A DNA stretch of 64,000 bases from Citrus sinensis (taxonomy: Eukaryota > Streptophyta > Magnoliopsida > Sapindales > Rutaceae). A model generated the notes under the pieces. The model worked only from the letters and a program-made list of their open reading frames with translations, was not told the DNA's origin and searched no databases. Every line of letters starts with the position of its first letter. Position 1 is the stretch's first letter. The stretch lies in NCBI RefSeq assembly GCF_022201045.2, contig NC_068558.1:10569501-10633500 (forward strand). The letters are read 5' to 3'. The position numbers were made by a program, and so were the translations under genes. Shown here piece after piece: positions 12,349 through 23,828 of this stretch.

Positions 12349-12713
12349 AATTAATTTATTAATATATTTTTAACAATAATATGTCAAAAATTATAGTTTT
12401 TGAATAAATAATCACAATAATTAATATATTCATACATTATTGACAATAATTAATAATAATAATAATTTTTGAATAAATGATCACTACAATTAAAATATAA
12501 AATAATAATTATGACAATAATTCATTAAATACTTTTTAATAATTTGTTATAATCTAAGTCATTATGATTCCGATACATTAATGGCAATCCAGTTCATCCC
12601 GATTTCGATTCTTACAATTTGAATAAACAACTTATTTTAATTCTCATTCCTTGTTTCCATTCTAGTCCATTTTAATTACAGTCTATTCTAATTCCAAATT
12701 AGTAAACGCACCA

Positions 12714-12833
12714 TAAATTCATTTATCCAATAATCATTTCAATTGTAGGCTTCTTTCTAGTGAAAGTTTCTGGCAATAAAACACCTTAACTACAGACATC
12801 ACATTTGATGGAAACAATTCCCTCTACTCCATA
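12714..12833 (-). pseudogene. LRR receptor-kinase pseudogene: last exon, proximal part
   Basis: Read on the minus strand from an ATAG acceptor near 12834 it gives YGVEGIVSIKCDV, a stop, GVLLPETFTRKKPT, a second stop and then MNL just before the MITE. This is kinase subdomains IX-X, where functional relatives have a W-S-Y-G-type helix F region followed by ETFTRKKPTDEM-like text. It joins to 11030-11243 across the MITE and to the upstream kinase exon across a ~145-base intron. Confidence 0.8.
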
Positions 12834-12981
12834 CTATGTTTTTTAATATCAATTTGCCAGTAAGGTATCTCATTATCAAATAAATGATAAACAAATTATA
12901 TGGTTATTATAATAATCTGTGTAAACTATACCTACCCTTGAAAAGAGAACAAAATTAGGAATTAGACGTGGAGCATTACCA

Positions 12982-15002
12982 AGTGCCATATAACCAAATG
13001 TAGCGATTGTCATGGTCTGTGTCATTGAGTCTTCTCCTTCACCTAAGAGTTTAGAGATGTTGAAGTCACTAACATGTGCAACCATATCTTCATCTAAGAG
13101 ATTATTACTAGGCTTCAAATCACAATGAACCATAGGTGTTGAACGACCGTGATGGAGATATTCAAAAGCTAATGCCATGTCTATCATTATATTTAACCTC
13201 TCTGGGAAATCTAAGAAAATAATTGTGAGAATACAACCACTTCTCAAGACCCCCATTAGGCATGACGCATGAACTCAAGTACCAAGGCTTTAAAATCAAT
13301 ATTGCAATAGTTGTTAAGATTTTTATGAGATTTCGATGGCGGACATTTTTATGTACTTCACATTTTGAATCAAAACTCCTAAAAGCTCGCTCTAGCTGCA
13401 AATTGAAAACTTTTATTGCAACGTTAGTCTCATCTAAAAATATCCATTTATACACTGATCCCAAGCTCTCTGTACCAAGCAAGTGCCATTCATTAAATTC
13501 ATCAGTTGCCTGTAGAATATCTAGATAGGAAGTTCTTCTCCATGTTGCCAGAGATAACAAATATTTCTTGATCTAGATTTTTTACACTTTTGTTTCGGCA
13601 TCTTATAAAGAAGACAATGACGTTCACTATTAGTGCCGTGGTTATTATTAGAGGTAAAGTATATTTCAGGACGCGTTGAGTAGCTTTCTTGGATCCTTTA
13701 CTATCTTCTTCCTTGCAAGATGGGACTTGGAATCTTGGTGGGCACAAAGTGCATAATTCGAAATAAATGATTGACTTGAGAAGTTTCCAAAAGGTACATT
13801 AGTTGGGATTTCTCCTTCTAGCCTATTGTAAGAGACGTTGAGTTCTTTGAGATTCGAAAGTGCCTCTAATGACTTAGGAATTTTACCAGAGAGATTGTTA
13901 GATGAAAGATCCAAGAATTCCAAGCTTGCTAAACTTTCAAATGATTTTGGTATAGAACCTTGAGATCGATTACCAGCCAAAAATAGAGTTGTCAGGTCTT
14001 TGAGGCCACTAATAGTTATTGGAATATCACCATATAATCGATTTATTGATAAATCTAAACCTATCAAGACCTTCAAGTTTTGTATATTTGAAGGGAGAGA
14101 ACCACTTAATGAATTTGAGAATAAGTTTATCTGTAAGATGTACTCAAGACTTCACAAGGATGATGGTATAATAGAAGTGAGCTTATTGGAGGCTAACTGG
14201 CGTACTCTTAGAGAATTCAAACTCCTCAAACATTGTGGTATAGGACTGGAGATCTTATTTTCATATAAAAGTAATCCGCCAAATCTCTCCAAATGGCAAA
14301 TATCATAAGGAATGGATCCTTGCAAATTATTAACTAGGAGATCTAAATTTTGTAGCTGCTTCACTGTACCCACCGATGCTGGAATCGTTCCATTCAAGTC
14401 ATTGGTGCTGAGGCTTAAGAATACCAAGTCACGTAAATTGCCAATTTCTTTAGGAATGTTGCCCTTGAGCTTGCACTCGAATGCATAGAAATACTGAATA
14501 GAAGTAGAGAAATTTCAATTAATGGTGGAAGGATGCCGTTTAAGGGATCAGAAGCTAAGGCTAAAGAGGCTAGATTTCTGCAATTAATCAAAAAAAGAGA
14601 GAAAACTCCACTGATCTACTGAAGACGATTCTGTCGTCAAGTTATTATGCATAAGGTTGAGCACGCTAAGGTGTCTCATGCTGCCAAGTGTATTTGGAAT
14701 ATGGCATGAGAATCAGTTAAAGCTTAAGTCTAGGCCAATGAGGTTAGATACATTGGTGATGAAGTTGGTAATTGTTCCGATAAGATTATTGGTCGACAGG
14801 GTTAAGAACTTTATGTTCGGAAGCGAGTGGCCAATCGTTGATGGTCAGTGGCTTGAGAGTTGATTGCCAAGCAGATTAAGAGATCTTATGGTTGAAATAT
14901 TGAAGATCTTGGGTGGAATGTTACCAATTAATTAATTATTCACACCAAGAGTAAGTCTCCATATTTTCTAGATTGCCCAATCTTGGTTGGAATTTCACCT
15001 AC
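12982..15002 (-). pseudogene. LRR receptor-kinase pseudogene: middle LRRs, transmembrane segment and N-terminal kinase lobe
   Basis: This is the main body of a subfamily-XII LRR receptor-like kinase (At3g47570/EFR/FLS2-like class), a plasma-membrane type in which characterised members sense microbial patterns. Minus-strand order: degenerate LRRs from about 15000 with several stops; clean LRRs at 14427-13700 (repeats of the N-L-x-G-x-I-P type); a one-base frame break near 13700; a transmembrane segment LPLIITTALIVNVIVFFI; a basic stop-transfer RCRNK; then a kinase domain. The kinase has a degenerate glycine loop (GTESLGSVYK), VAIK lysine, catalytic loop HCDLKPSN (a non-RD kinase), DFN in place of DFG, and GYMA before a GTAATG donor. 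Frame breaks near 13530 and 13200 also separate its parts. It is clearly dead. Confidence 0.85.
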
Positions 15003-15754
15003 CATAACGATATAGCGCCAACACTGATGAGTTATTGAGCTTTTTATTTAACATAAATTTAATTTCATAATGCATAAGAATCAATTTTTCCTATAAAAGA
15101 TGTTTTATTAGTTTTATAATAATTTAGGAGTGATGATATTTTTACCTCTTAATTTTAAAAAAATCCATCTGCTCTCTAAAAGTTGTAACAAAATCACATT
15201 ATTCTTAAGAAAATTCAAGCAAAGAAAAAATTTGGAGAATCAATCAATTAAATCCATCTTAATTTATTTTTGAAATTTATGTTCTTTTATTATATTTAAT
15301 CACTAAATTTGCTTTAACATGAATTTAACATGATGTATTTTACCTTCATAAGGTAAAACTACTAAAAATACAATATACATACATACATACATACATATAC
15401 ATACATACATACATACATATATATATATATATATCTGAGTGTGTGTGTGTATTTTAATTTCAATAATTTTTTATGCAAAATTTATTGCCTCTAAATGATG
15501 TCTAAGTACTACTTATTAGTATTAACAAAATATACTTACAGCATGTGGGTTATTGAAAATTATTGAATTGTATTTTAAAAAATTATATTACAAAACATAA
15601 AACTAAATGCCAAAGCTCCATATTACATACAATAATACATGTTTCTTGGGATAATCTGGTCAGTTTATATTATAAAGGTAAAATAGCCAAATCAAACTTA
15701 TCTTAAACTGTAAATGGCCAAATATTGTTAAAAGAACTAAGTTAATATATATAT
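15003..15754. other. Remnant of the receptor-kinase intron, with microsatellite
   Basis: AT-rich intron sequence between the second LRR exon and the Gypsy insertion. It includes a compound ACAT/AT/GT microsatellite. No coding sequence is seen. Confidence 0.6.
15374..15452 (+). repeat. Compound microsatellite (ACAT)n-(AT)n-(GT)n
   Basis: Runs of ACATACAT are followed by ATATAT and then GTGTGT, all uninterrupted apart from short joins. Confidence 0.9.
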
Positions 15755-16712
15755 TGTTTGGGAAGGAAATGTGAGACCAATGATGAAGCGCCACGTGTCG
15801 ATATTTAAGAGATTAGTTTGTCTCGGGTACCTTGGGTACCTCGGGTACTCTAGGTACCCCGGCTACCCTCAGGACTTCGGGGGTACCTCGGGTACACCAT
15901 GAAAGGATATAAAAATCTTCGTAAATATGTGAAGGGATATGTGGGCCCTGAATCTCAAAAAGATCGGTTTGATACGTGTCGAAAATAAGGAAATCTTGTG
16001 CCGCAAAAGAGGAGACAGCCGCCTGTCACGCCAGCGAATCCGCCAAAAGTGTGATATTGTGACAGTTGAGACCACCAGCTTTTCCTGCTACACCGGCAAA
16101 ATTACAACGGAATTGCAGAGGTACGCGGGACCACTCCACTACGCCCAGCACGTAAATACGCCACAAACTTGCTCTCCACTGATATTTTTGAAACGTCTAA
16201 GCCGCCTTACGCATAAAAATAAGAATATTCCTGACATGACAGCAGGGAACGCCACTAAAATAGCGCCAGGTGGCACGGCGACCGGGGTACACCATATAAA
16301 TACTCAGGTTTGATTTTTATCAAGAAAAAGTGAACAGACTCACGCCAAAAAACTAGGGTTCCTTCAACCTCAAAATCTCCATTACCGAGAGCTTGCAAGC
16401 TCTCTAACCTGAGATAACCCAACTCTGACTTGAGCGTCGGAGTGTGGTCGCCGGCCACCCCCGGCTCCACCTCTGACCTCTTTTTTGGTTGTTTCGCAGG
16501 TTTAAGGCGAGTTTCACTAGCCCTCCGCACCTGAAGTCAGACCCCCTCCATAACCACCGTCATCTCAATCCTCCTCTACTCCACAAAAAGCCCAAACAGC
16601 CCGCACGTGCCGAACAAGCGAGGTACCCCGCTCCCCGACAAAAATATAAATTTATTGCTCTTGGGTTGGTTTTGTGGTTTTTTATTCATTAACCCAAAAT
16701 CAGCCGCAAACA
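15755..16712 (+). repeat. 5' LTR of the Tat Gypsy element
   Basis: Begins TGTTTGGGAAGG and ends GCCGCAAACA. It contains a G-box CACGTG at 15792-15797, a cluster of six GTAC cores at 15827-15895, and a TATATAAA-like promoter region near 16293-16300 (CACCATATAAATACTC). The 3' LTR copy is about 98.8% identical. Confidence 0.93.
15827..15895 (+). promoter_or_regulatory. Cluster of GTAC(C) motifs in the LTR
   Basis: GTAC occurs at 15827, 15836, 15845, 15854, 15883 and 15892, mostly in the context GGGTACC and at 9-base spacing for the first four. The same cluster is in the 3' LTR at about 27870-27938. GTAC is the core bound by plant SBP/SPL transcription factors; binding here is inference. Confidence 0.5.
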
Positions 16713-16735
16713 ATTAGCGCCGTCTGTGGGGAGCG
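16713..16735 (+). other. Primer binding site region of the Gypsy element
   Basis: Immediately after the LTR the sequence reads ATTAGCGCCGTCTGTGGGGA. This resembles the tRNA-Asp-type primer site (GCGCCGT-x-GGGGA) used by many Tat/Athila elements, with mismatches. Which tRNA primes is inferred. Confidence 0.5.
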
Positions 16736-16789
16736 CGCAAAAAGCCTCCACACGGTGCTAAGCTTGTCGGTACGTGTGCTTGGACAACC

Positions 16790-18172
16790 ATGGCACCCGA
16801 CGTACCCGCTGATAACCAAATGCTAGGTCATGATGGAGCAGAGGACCACGACGGTGATGAAAGGGGTGACTCGACAAGGAGGGCATCCCGTCTAGAGAAA
16901 GGCAAATCAGTTAAGCAATCAGCTGGTATTCAACCCGACGAGGAGCCCGTTACTCATAAACACTTTGAGGATTTAGCTCATGCGATTCTCAGAGCAGTAG
17001 GATCTCGGGTACCCGAAGCAGCTACTTCTCCGGTAACTCAAGATGTCCCGCCTCCACGCGGTGAGAAACAGATCATACCAAGATCTGAAATACCGGAGGG
17101 AAGTAGACCAAAGCATGGGCCATCGAGCACCCGGTCAAAGTTTCAAGCTGCCGGCTCCCGGGAAGAACGCTCCACTGCCTCTTGTTATTCCCGTAGTAGC
17201 CAGGGTATCAAACGCAAACAAAAGGTCCATGAAGATCTCCGGTACAAGTTGAACGCCAAAAGAGCTTCCCAGACAACAGCGGCCTCCTCAGGTGCACCTG
17301 GGGTACCCCGCGAGTTCCTGGAAAAAATGGAGTACCTCGAAGCTCAAGTGAAACTCCTTTCTGAAAAACAAAACCCCACCAATGCTCTAGCGCCAGCAGT
17401 GCATAACTCGCCATTCACCATGGAGATTCGGACAGCGGTTCTCCCGGAAGCGTTCACCATGCCTCAAATTCAACAATACTCGGGTACCTCGGATCCCGTG
17501 GAACATGCTGAATTGTATCGTGACCAGATGATGATTAAAGGAGTGGGCGACAATGCTATGTGCCGGATGTTCCCGCATACCCTCACCGGACCAGCCAAGT
17601 CATGGTTCCGATCGTTGAAGGCAGGTAGTGTATCCTCCTTAGACCAACTCCTAAAAGATTTTGTTCATGAGTTTGGTTATGCATCCGCCCAAGATATAAC
17701 ATCCTCCAAGCTTGCTTTCATCAAGCAAGGGGATTCGGAGTCTTTAGCCGAGTACGTAACCCGCTTCCACCAAGAGGTGTTGCGTACCGGTACATTTGGT
17801 CACCAACATACTCTCACTCATTTTGAAAAGAATTTGCGTTTGGGGAAGCTATGGCGGTCATTTCAAAAACACCGCCCTCTTTCATATGGGGAAGCTCGTT
17901 CTCGAGCCCTGCAACAAATAGAAATGGATGAGAAGTGTAACCTAAAGCGGGAGGAAGACAGAGTCGAAGTTGTGAGAAACAAGGAGAAACCCAAGAGAGC
18001 CGAGGTACCTCAGGTACCCTCTCGAACACCCCGGGTACACATCCCTCCTCGTCCAACCCCACGTGGGAGAGGACTGAATATCCCTGGTGTACCCCGGGTA
18101 CCTCAGGTACCCTCCCGAGCACCCAGAGTGCATAGCCCTCCGCTACCGCCAGAACAACAGGAAGCACCATAA
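16790..18172 (+). pseudogene. gag: Gypsy gag, first part (capsid domain)
   Basis: 460 codons from an ATG 77 bases after the 5' LTR. The central retrotransposon-gag capsid fold is recognisable (about residues 210-330: W-F-R-S-L and F-x-x-Q-G-D-S-E-S-L-x-x-Y motifs). The C-terminal part is proline-rich with a repeated VPQVPSRxPRVH unit, itself built from GGTACC-containing codons. The frame ends at a TAA (18170-18172) and resumes without shift, so the break is a nonsense codon inside a gag that normally runs on into the zinc-knuckle-like region. N- and C-terminal parts are charged and low in structure. Confidence 0.85.
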
Positions 18173-19540
18173 AAATCCAGATATGACTCTTTCCACCATT
18201 TGAATCAATCTCCAGAACAAATATTTTACCATATTAGGGATACGGGGCTGCTTTGCCCACCTAAGCCAATTCGGAAATACCCCAATATGAAGCGTAGCTT
18301 GAAGTATTGTGAGTTTCACGAAGATTTCGGCCATAGCACCGCCGAATGCTTTCACTTGAGGGAAGAAATTGAGTCATTGATTCTGAGTGGGTATCTCAAG
18401 GAATTTGTGGCTGATATGCGTGAGGCAAGGAAGTTCTCGGAGCAAGAAAAGGGTAAACAAGTTGCTAACCCTCATCTCGAAGCCGAGATACCCCAGGGGT
18501 CTAAGAAAGGCGTGTATGTCCGAATGATAGCAGGGGGTCCTACCCTCGCTGGGGAATCTAGAAGGGCCATCAAACGTTACAGTAAGCTACCAAGTTTGGA
18601 TCGCCCTGGAAAAGAAGTGAACTTCGCTTGTCAAAATCAATTTAGGGTACCTAGGGTACCCCACCATCTCCCGCCTATCCTTTTCACAGAGCAAGATATG
18701 GAAGATGTCTCGTACCCCCATGACGACGCCTTAGTAATTACATTGAAGGTTGCTACTGGTAAGGTAGCCAGAACTCTTGTAGACACTGGCAGCTCCGTTG
18801 ATATCATTTTCAAAAGCGCCTTGGATCAACTATTGATTGAATCGCCAAAGATCACTCCATGTGCTACACCTCTTATTGGGTTCGCCGGCGATATGGTTAT
18901 CCCAAAGGGCATCATCACGCTGCCAGTAACACTTGGTAAGGTACCTCACTGTGTTGTTCATATGATTGATTTTCTTATTGTGGATCACCCAGGTGCCTAT
19001 AATATCATCTTGGGAAGACCATTCTTAGCAACAACGAAGGCGGCAATCTCCATGCATTACCTCGCCATGAAGATTCCAACTGCTGGGGAAATTATCACAA
19101 TCAAAGGGGATCAGCAATCAGCTCGAGGGTGTTACTCGGTCGCATCGAAAGTGAGCTATCAAATCGCCATCAATATGTTCCTGGAGGGGTACCCCGTCAG
19201 CACAAGGCCATTTACCAGCCTATCCAAGCGGGCGTTGGCTAGACGCCGGAGAGTTGCACGTAAGAAAGCTCAACGGTCCACGAACTCCCAAGTACCCCAA
19301 GCGCCGTATGAAGCGGGGCCAATGGAAGTGGACATGGTAGCCCCTGGGGCACCACTGGTACCCCAAAATCCCAGTTCAGCATTAATAGGAGAAGTCGAGG
19401 TACCCCTGGATCCCCGGGTATCGAAAGATGAAAAGCGAGGAACACCGGTTGAGGATCTTGTATCTGTCTTGATCTGCGATAAGGACCCAACCAAGATGGT
19501 CAAGGTAGGCTCCAACCTCCCTGACCAACACCGAGAGTAG
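18173..19540 (+). pseudogene. Gypsy gag C-terminus and aspartic protease
   Basis: In the same frame as the capsid ORF. A cysteine/histidine patch, YCEFHEDFGHSTAECFHL, stands where Tat elements carry their C-x2-H-type zinc-binding motif. It is followed by a spacer and the protease core with the active site LVDTGSSVDI (about 18778-18806) and a downstream ILGRPFL. A charged linker rich in VP-type text follows. The segment ends in a TAG at 19538-19540, after which the reverse-transcriptase frame continues in phase. Confidence 0.85.
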
Positions 19541-20905
19541 CTTATTGAGTTCTTAAAGGAAAACTTAGATGTGTTCGCTTGGTCTCACGCGGACATGCCG
19601 GGTATCCCGCCTTCTATCGCCTGTCATAAGCTCAATGTTGATCCACATCATAGGCCTATCAAGCAAAAACGTCGAGCTTTCAACCAGGAACGCTATGACG
19701 CCATTGAACAAGAAGTGGATCGATTGCTAGCAGCGGGGTTTATTAGGGAGGCGGTGTACCCCGATTGGGTTTCAAATGTTGTATTGGTTAAGAAGTCTAA
19801 CGGGAAATGGTGCATGTGTGTAGATTTCACGGATTTAAACAAGTCTTGCCCTAAGGATAGCTTCCCGCTTCCTCGGGTAGACCAGCTAGTTGATGCTACG
19901 GCTGGGCATGAGATGCTCAGTTTCATGGATGCTTTCTCCGGGTACAACCAAATTCCAATGTACGAGCCTGATCAAGATAAAACAACCTTCATCACCAATC
20001 GTGGATTATACTGCTTTAAGGTTATGCCTTTTGGTTTGAAGAATGCGGGCGCCACCTATCAGCGTTTGGTGAACAAGGTCTTCAAACAGCAAATCGGTCG
20101 TACCATGGAGGTGTACATCGATGATATGATAACAAAGTCGGTGTACGCCAGTGATCACTCAGGGCACCTCAGAGACACCTTCAATATTTTGAGAAAGCAT
20201 CAGATGCGCCTAAATCCTGAGAAATGTGCATTCGGGGTGACTTCGGGCAAATTCCTTGGATTTATGGTACAACAGCGGGGAATTGAGGCTAATCCCGACA
20301 AAATCCAGGCGGTTCTTGGGATGAAGTCACCAAGTACCATCAAGGAGGTCCAGAGCTTAGCTGGCCGGATAGCCGCCTTGAGTCGTTTCATCTCTAAGGC
20401 CACTGACAGGTGCAAGCCATTTTTTAAAGCTTTGAAAGCGGGAAAGAAGCTCCAATGGACTGCCGAGTACGAAGAGGCTTTTCAGAAGCTAAAGAAGTAC
20501 CTCGTTAATTCGCCGTTACTCGCCAAGCCTAAGCATGGAGAAGTGCTTCTGTTGTACCTCGCTGTTTCCAAGCATGCCACTAGTTCGGTGTTGCTTAGAG
20601 AAGATGAAGACGGGGTGCAACGGCCTATTTACTACACTAGTAGGGCAATGGTGGATGCGGAAAAGAGGTACCCCGCCACAGAGAAGTTGGTTTTGGCTTT
20701 GGTAACCTCTGCGAGGAAACTCCGGCCGTATTTTCAGGCCCACACCATTGCCGTTGTAACAAACCTTCCCCTTCGACAAATCCTCCAGAAGTTAGACATG
20801 TCTGGAAGACTTCTTCGCTACTCTCTTGAATTGAGTGAGTTCGACATCACCTTCAAGCCACGCTCAGCTATTAAAGCCCAAGCCATCGCCAATTTCATTG
20901 CATAA
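19541..20905 (+). pseudogene. Gypsy reverse transcriptase and first RNase H
   Basis: Contains the usual N-terminal pol text (FAWSHADMPGI), the RT motifs WCMCVDFTDLNK and FSGYNQIPM, the catalytic YIDDM at 20113-20127, and the GFMVQQRGIEANPDKI thumb region. A Ty3/Gypsy RNase H follows (DEDGVQRPIYYTSRAM ... YPATEKLVLAL). All catalytic aspartates of RT that I can see are present. Ends at a TAA (20903-20905) that lies in frame between this RNase H and the second one. Confidence 0.9.
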
Positions 20906-22699
20906 TTCGCCAATGCCTCCGGGGGTGAGGAGATCCCGGGGTACCCGGGCGAAACAACATCAGCTATTGAAGAAGAGCATGTCTGGGAAATTTATGTGGA
21001 TGGTTCCTCCAACTCGCACGGAAGCGGTGCGGGAGTAATAATCATCGATCCGGATAAGGTGAAGCTATGTTATGCCATGCAATTCGGGTTCAAGGCCTTA
21101 AACAACGAAGCCGAGTATGAAGCTATGATAGCGGGGCTTAGGATGTCGAAGGCCTTGGGCGCAAAAAGAGTCCACATCAAGAGTGACTCTCAATTGGTGG
21201 TCGGTCAGATCAACTCAGAATATCAGGCTAAGGAAGAAAATATGAAGGGGTACCTCGGGAGAACAAGAGAATTAATATCTCAATTCGCTGAGGTCAAGGT
21301 GGAAGGAGTTCCACGATTAGAAAATTGTGAAGCTGACAACCTCGCCAAAATGGCTTCCTTCGGTGCAACTCAGTCAGTTGGTCCAATCACTGCTGAGTAC
21401 GTACCTACACCCAGTGTTAATTTACTTGAGCCAGAAGAAATAGGGTCGATAACTGCTGGGGTACCCTGGATGCAACCAATCATAGGATACCTCAGAAGTG
21501 GGGATCTGCCCTCAAACAAGAATGAAGCAAGGAAGCTAAAGTACAAAGCTGCTCGATATTGTCTCATCGAGGATACCTTATTCAGAAGAGGGTTTACCTT
21601 TCCTTACTTAAAGTGCTTGGGAAATGAACATGCCGAATATGTCATGAGAGAGATACACGAAGGGATATGCGGTAACCACTATGGAGCACAATCACTGGCA
21701 CAGAAGGCCCTTCGTCAAGGATTTTATTGGCCTACGATGCGGGAGGATGCCAAAAATATGGTCAAGAGTTGTGACAAGTGCCAGAGATTTGCCAAGGTAC
21801 CCCACCTTCCACCAGAAAAGTTAACTGTCATGTTTTCTCCGTGGCCATTTGCTGTTTGGGGAATAGATCTCATTGGCCTACTACCAACTGGTAGAGGACA
21901 AGCTAAGTATGCAATTGTAGCCGTTGACTATTTCACAAAGTGGGTAGAAGCGGAGCCGTTGGCAAGCATTACGGAGAGAAAAACCACTGATTTTGTTTGG
22001 AGGAACCTCATATGCAGATATGGTATCCCTAATGCAATTGTCAGCGACAACGGGAAACAATTCGATAACGAAAAATTTCGGAATTTTTGCTTGGAGCTTG
22101 GGATAGCCAACCGATTTGCTTCTCTGGCTCACCCGCAATCTAATGGACAAGTGGAAGCCATCAACAAAATCATCAAGGGTATCCTAAAGAAGAGGCTGGA
22201 GGAAAGAAAAGGAGCTTGGGTAGACGAGTTACCCGGCGTTCTTTGGGCCTATCGGACAACTCAGAATATTTCAACTGGGGAAACCCCATTTTCTCTGGCT
22301 TTCGGGACTGATGCAGTCATTCCAGCTGAAATCAGGATACCCTATCACAGAACCGCATACTTCGATGAAGCCGAGAATGCCTCTTTGATTGCGTCTAATC
22401 TTGATTTTGTTGAAGAAAAAAGGGCCAAAGCAGAATTGAAGGTTGCAATATACCAGCACCGCGTTTCAGATTTATATGACAAGAGGGTACGCCCCAGATC
22501 ATTCAGGAAAGGGGATTTAGTCCTACGAAGGGTAACTCAGAATACCCGAGTACCCTCGGAGGGCTCTTTCGGAGCCAATTGGGAAGGCCCATATCGCATA
22601 GACAAGCCGGTAGGTTCAGGGGCATACAGACTACTCCACATGGATGGAACAATCGTCAAGCATCCCTGGAATGCCGCAATGCTGAGGAAGTACTACTAA
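20906..22699 (+). pseudogene. Gypsy second (plant-type) RNase H and integrase
   Basis: Same frame as the preceding pol parts. The first domain is the extra RNase H of the Tat lineage (IYVDGSSN, NNEAEYEA, IKSDSQLVV: the D-E-D residues). The integrase follows with an HHCC zinc finger (GNHYGAQSL ... CDKCQR), a catalytic core with D in GIDLIG, D in VSDNGKQF and E in GQVEAINK, and a C-terminal domain ending at TAA 22697-22699. This segment itself has no break. The whole gag-pol frame of about 1,970 codons is interrupted only by the three stops. Confidence 0.9.
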
Positions 22700-23828
22700 C
22701 ATGAGGACAGTGTCTTAAACCTTATCGTTCACTTTATCTATCTCTTATTTTCTTTATTATGTGTGCAATGTGGTAAAGCCATGAAAGGTACTTAGGGTAC
22801 CCCACATGTGCAAGTGAAAATTTTAATTCCCTAAGTCCTAGAGAGTGGATATCTATATGGTTTCCTATTCTCATTGGGACAATGAGTCAGTCTTATGTAA
22901 TGTTCTCCTTTTGATTACCGAATGTGATTATGGTTAAATTTTCGCCATTAATGTGACTCTCTCTTATTACGCCATGTCTTATTCAGTTATAATTGCTCCA
23001 TCTCAAGATAATCAGGGGAACTTGAGGTATCTGACTCGATTCGATCGTGAAGATCTGTTCGAGGTCAACGCCAATAAGAAATAATACAACAAATTTAAAG
23101 AGGGAGGGTCAGAGAAGGCCCGAGGGCGAGGTAAACCAGCATACCCTAGCGCCATGAGGTTCCGTTAAGGTATGCACACGCCCACACCTCCATTCTTTTG
23201 CTTGAGCCAAGTAAAGAATAGATAAACGAAACGAGGTAGGCAAGCATGCCCCTCTATTCGCATTATTTTATTAAATATTGACTAGAAGCGGATGGCAAAA
23301 CAAGCATGTTTTTGACCATTTCTGCAAGAAAGGGGGCCAAGAAGGTCCCCGGGAAAAAAAAAAAAAAAGGGTACCCGGGATACCCAAGAAACTCCACAAG
23401 TTTATTTGAGATACGCCATAATATTTATTTTATCCTAGCTGCGCCAAATATGAATTTCGTTTTATCTTATGATGTGCGAATTACTAAATTATTTTGAGAT
23501 GCGCCATAATCTTTATTAAGATGAGCAGTGAGCACATCTACGGAAATCACCACGCAAGCGCCAAAAATACATCAGGGGGGTACCTGGGGTACCTGGGGAA
23601 CCCCTGCGAGGCTACGCAAATCAATCATAAGTAAGGAATTCAATGGCACGCCAAATAAAGTATATTGCAGAAGTTAATGCGAACGAGTAGGCAAGATTGC
23701 CAAGGCAACCTTACAAAAGACAAGTATCCCAATACATCAAAAGGATGATATCATACTACAAAGGTACAGAAGCAAAGGAAGAAAGTCACTAAGACATCTC
23801 GAGATAAAGCTGTAAATAGCAAGTAAGG
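22700..23828. other. Gypsy interval between integrase and antisense gene
   Basis: No ORF is supported. It contains further GGTACC-type motifs (for example 23368-23385 and 23578-23595) and a short poly-A/G stretch near 23350. It belongs to the retroelement's 3' non-coding part. Confidence 0.6.

Larger units (their letters stand above)
11244..12713. mobile_element. Tourist/PIF-Harbinger-type MITE (outer element)
   Basis: Terminal inverted repeats TGGTGTATTTAC (left) and TGGTGCGTTTAC (right, reversed) are flanked by a direct TAA on both sides (11241-11243 and 12714-12716). The TAA target duplication and GGTGCGTTT-type ends are the hallmarks of PIF/Harbinger-derived MITEs. Removing the element plus one TAA restores a continuous kinase reading frame in the interrupted exon, which confirms the boundaries independently. 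It has no coding capacity. The element is about 600 bases long once the nested insertion is removed. Confidence 0.85.

Noticed and set aside
15869..16692. ORFs inside the LTR, repeated at 27912-28734
   Set aside because: They occur in both LTRs because the LTRs are copies; no protein family and they overlap promoter sequence.
16790..22699. Endogenous pararetrovirus as an alternative to a Gypsy element
   Set aside because: LTRs, an integrase with DDE residues, a second RNase H and a polypurine tract are present, and no movement-protein or coat-protein text typical of caulimovirids was seen.
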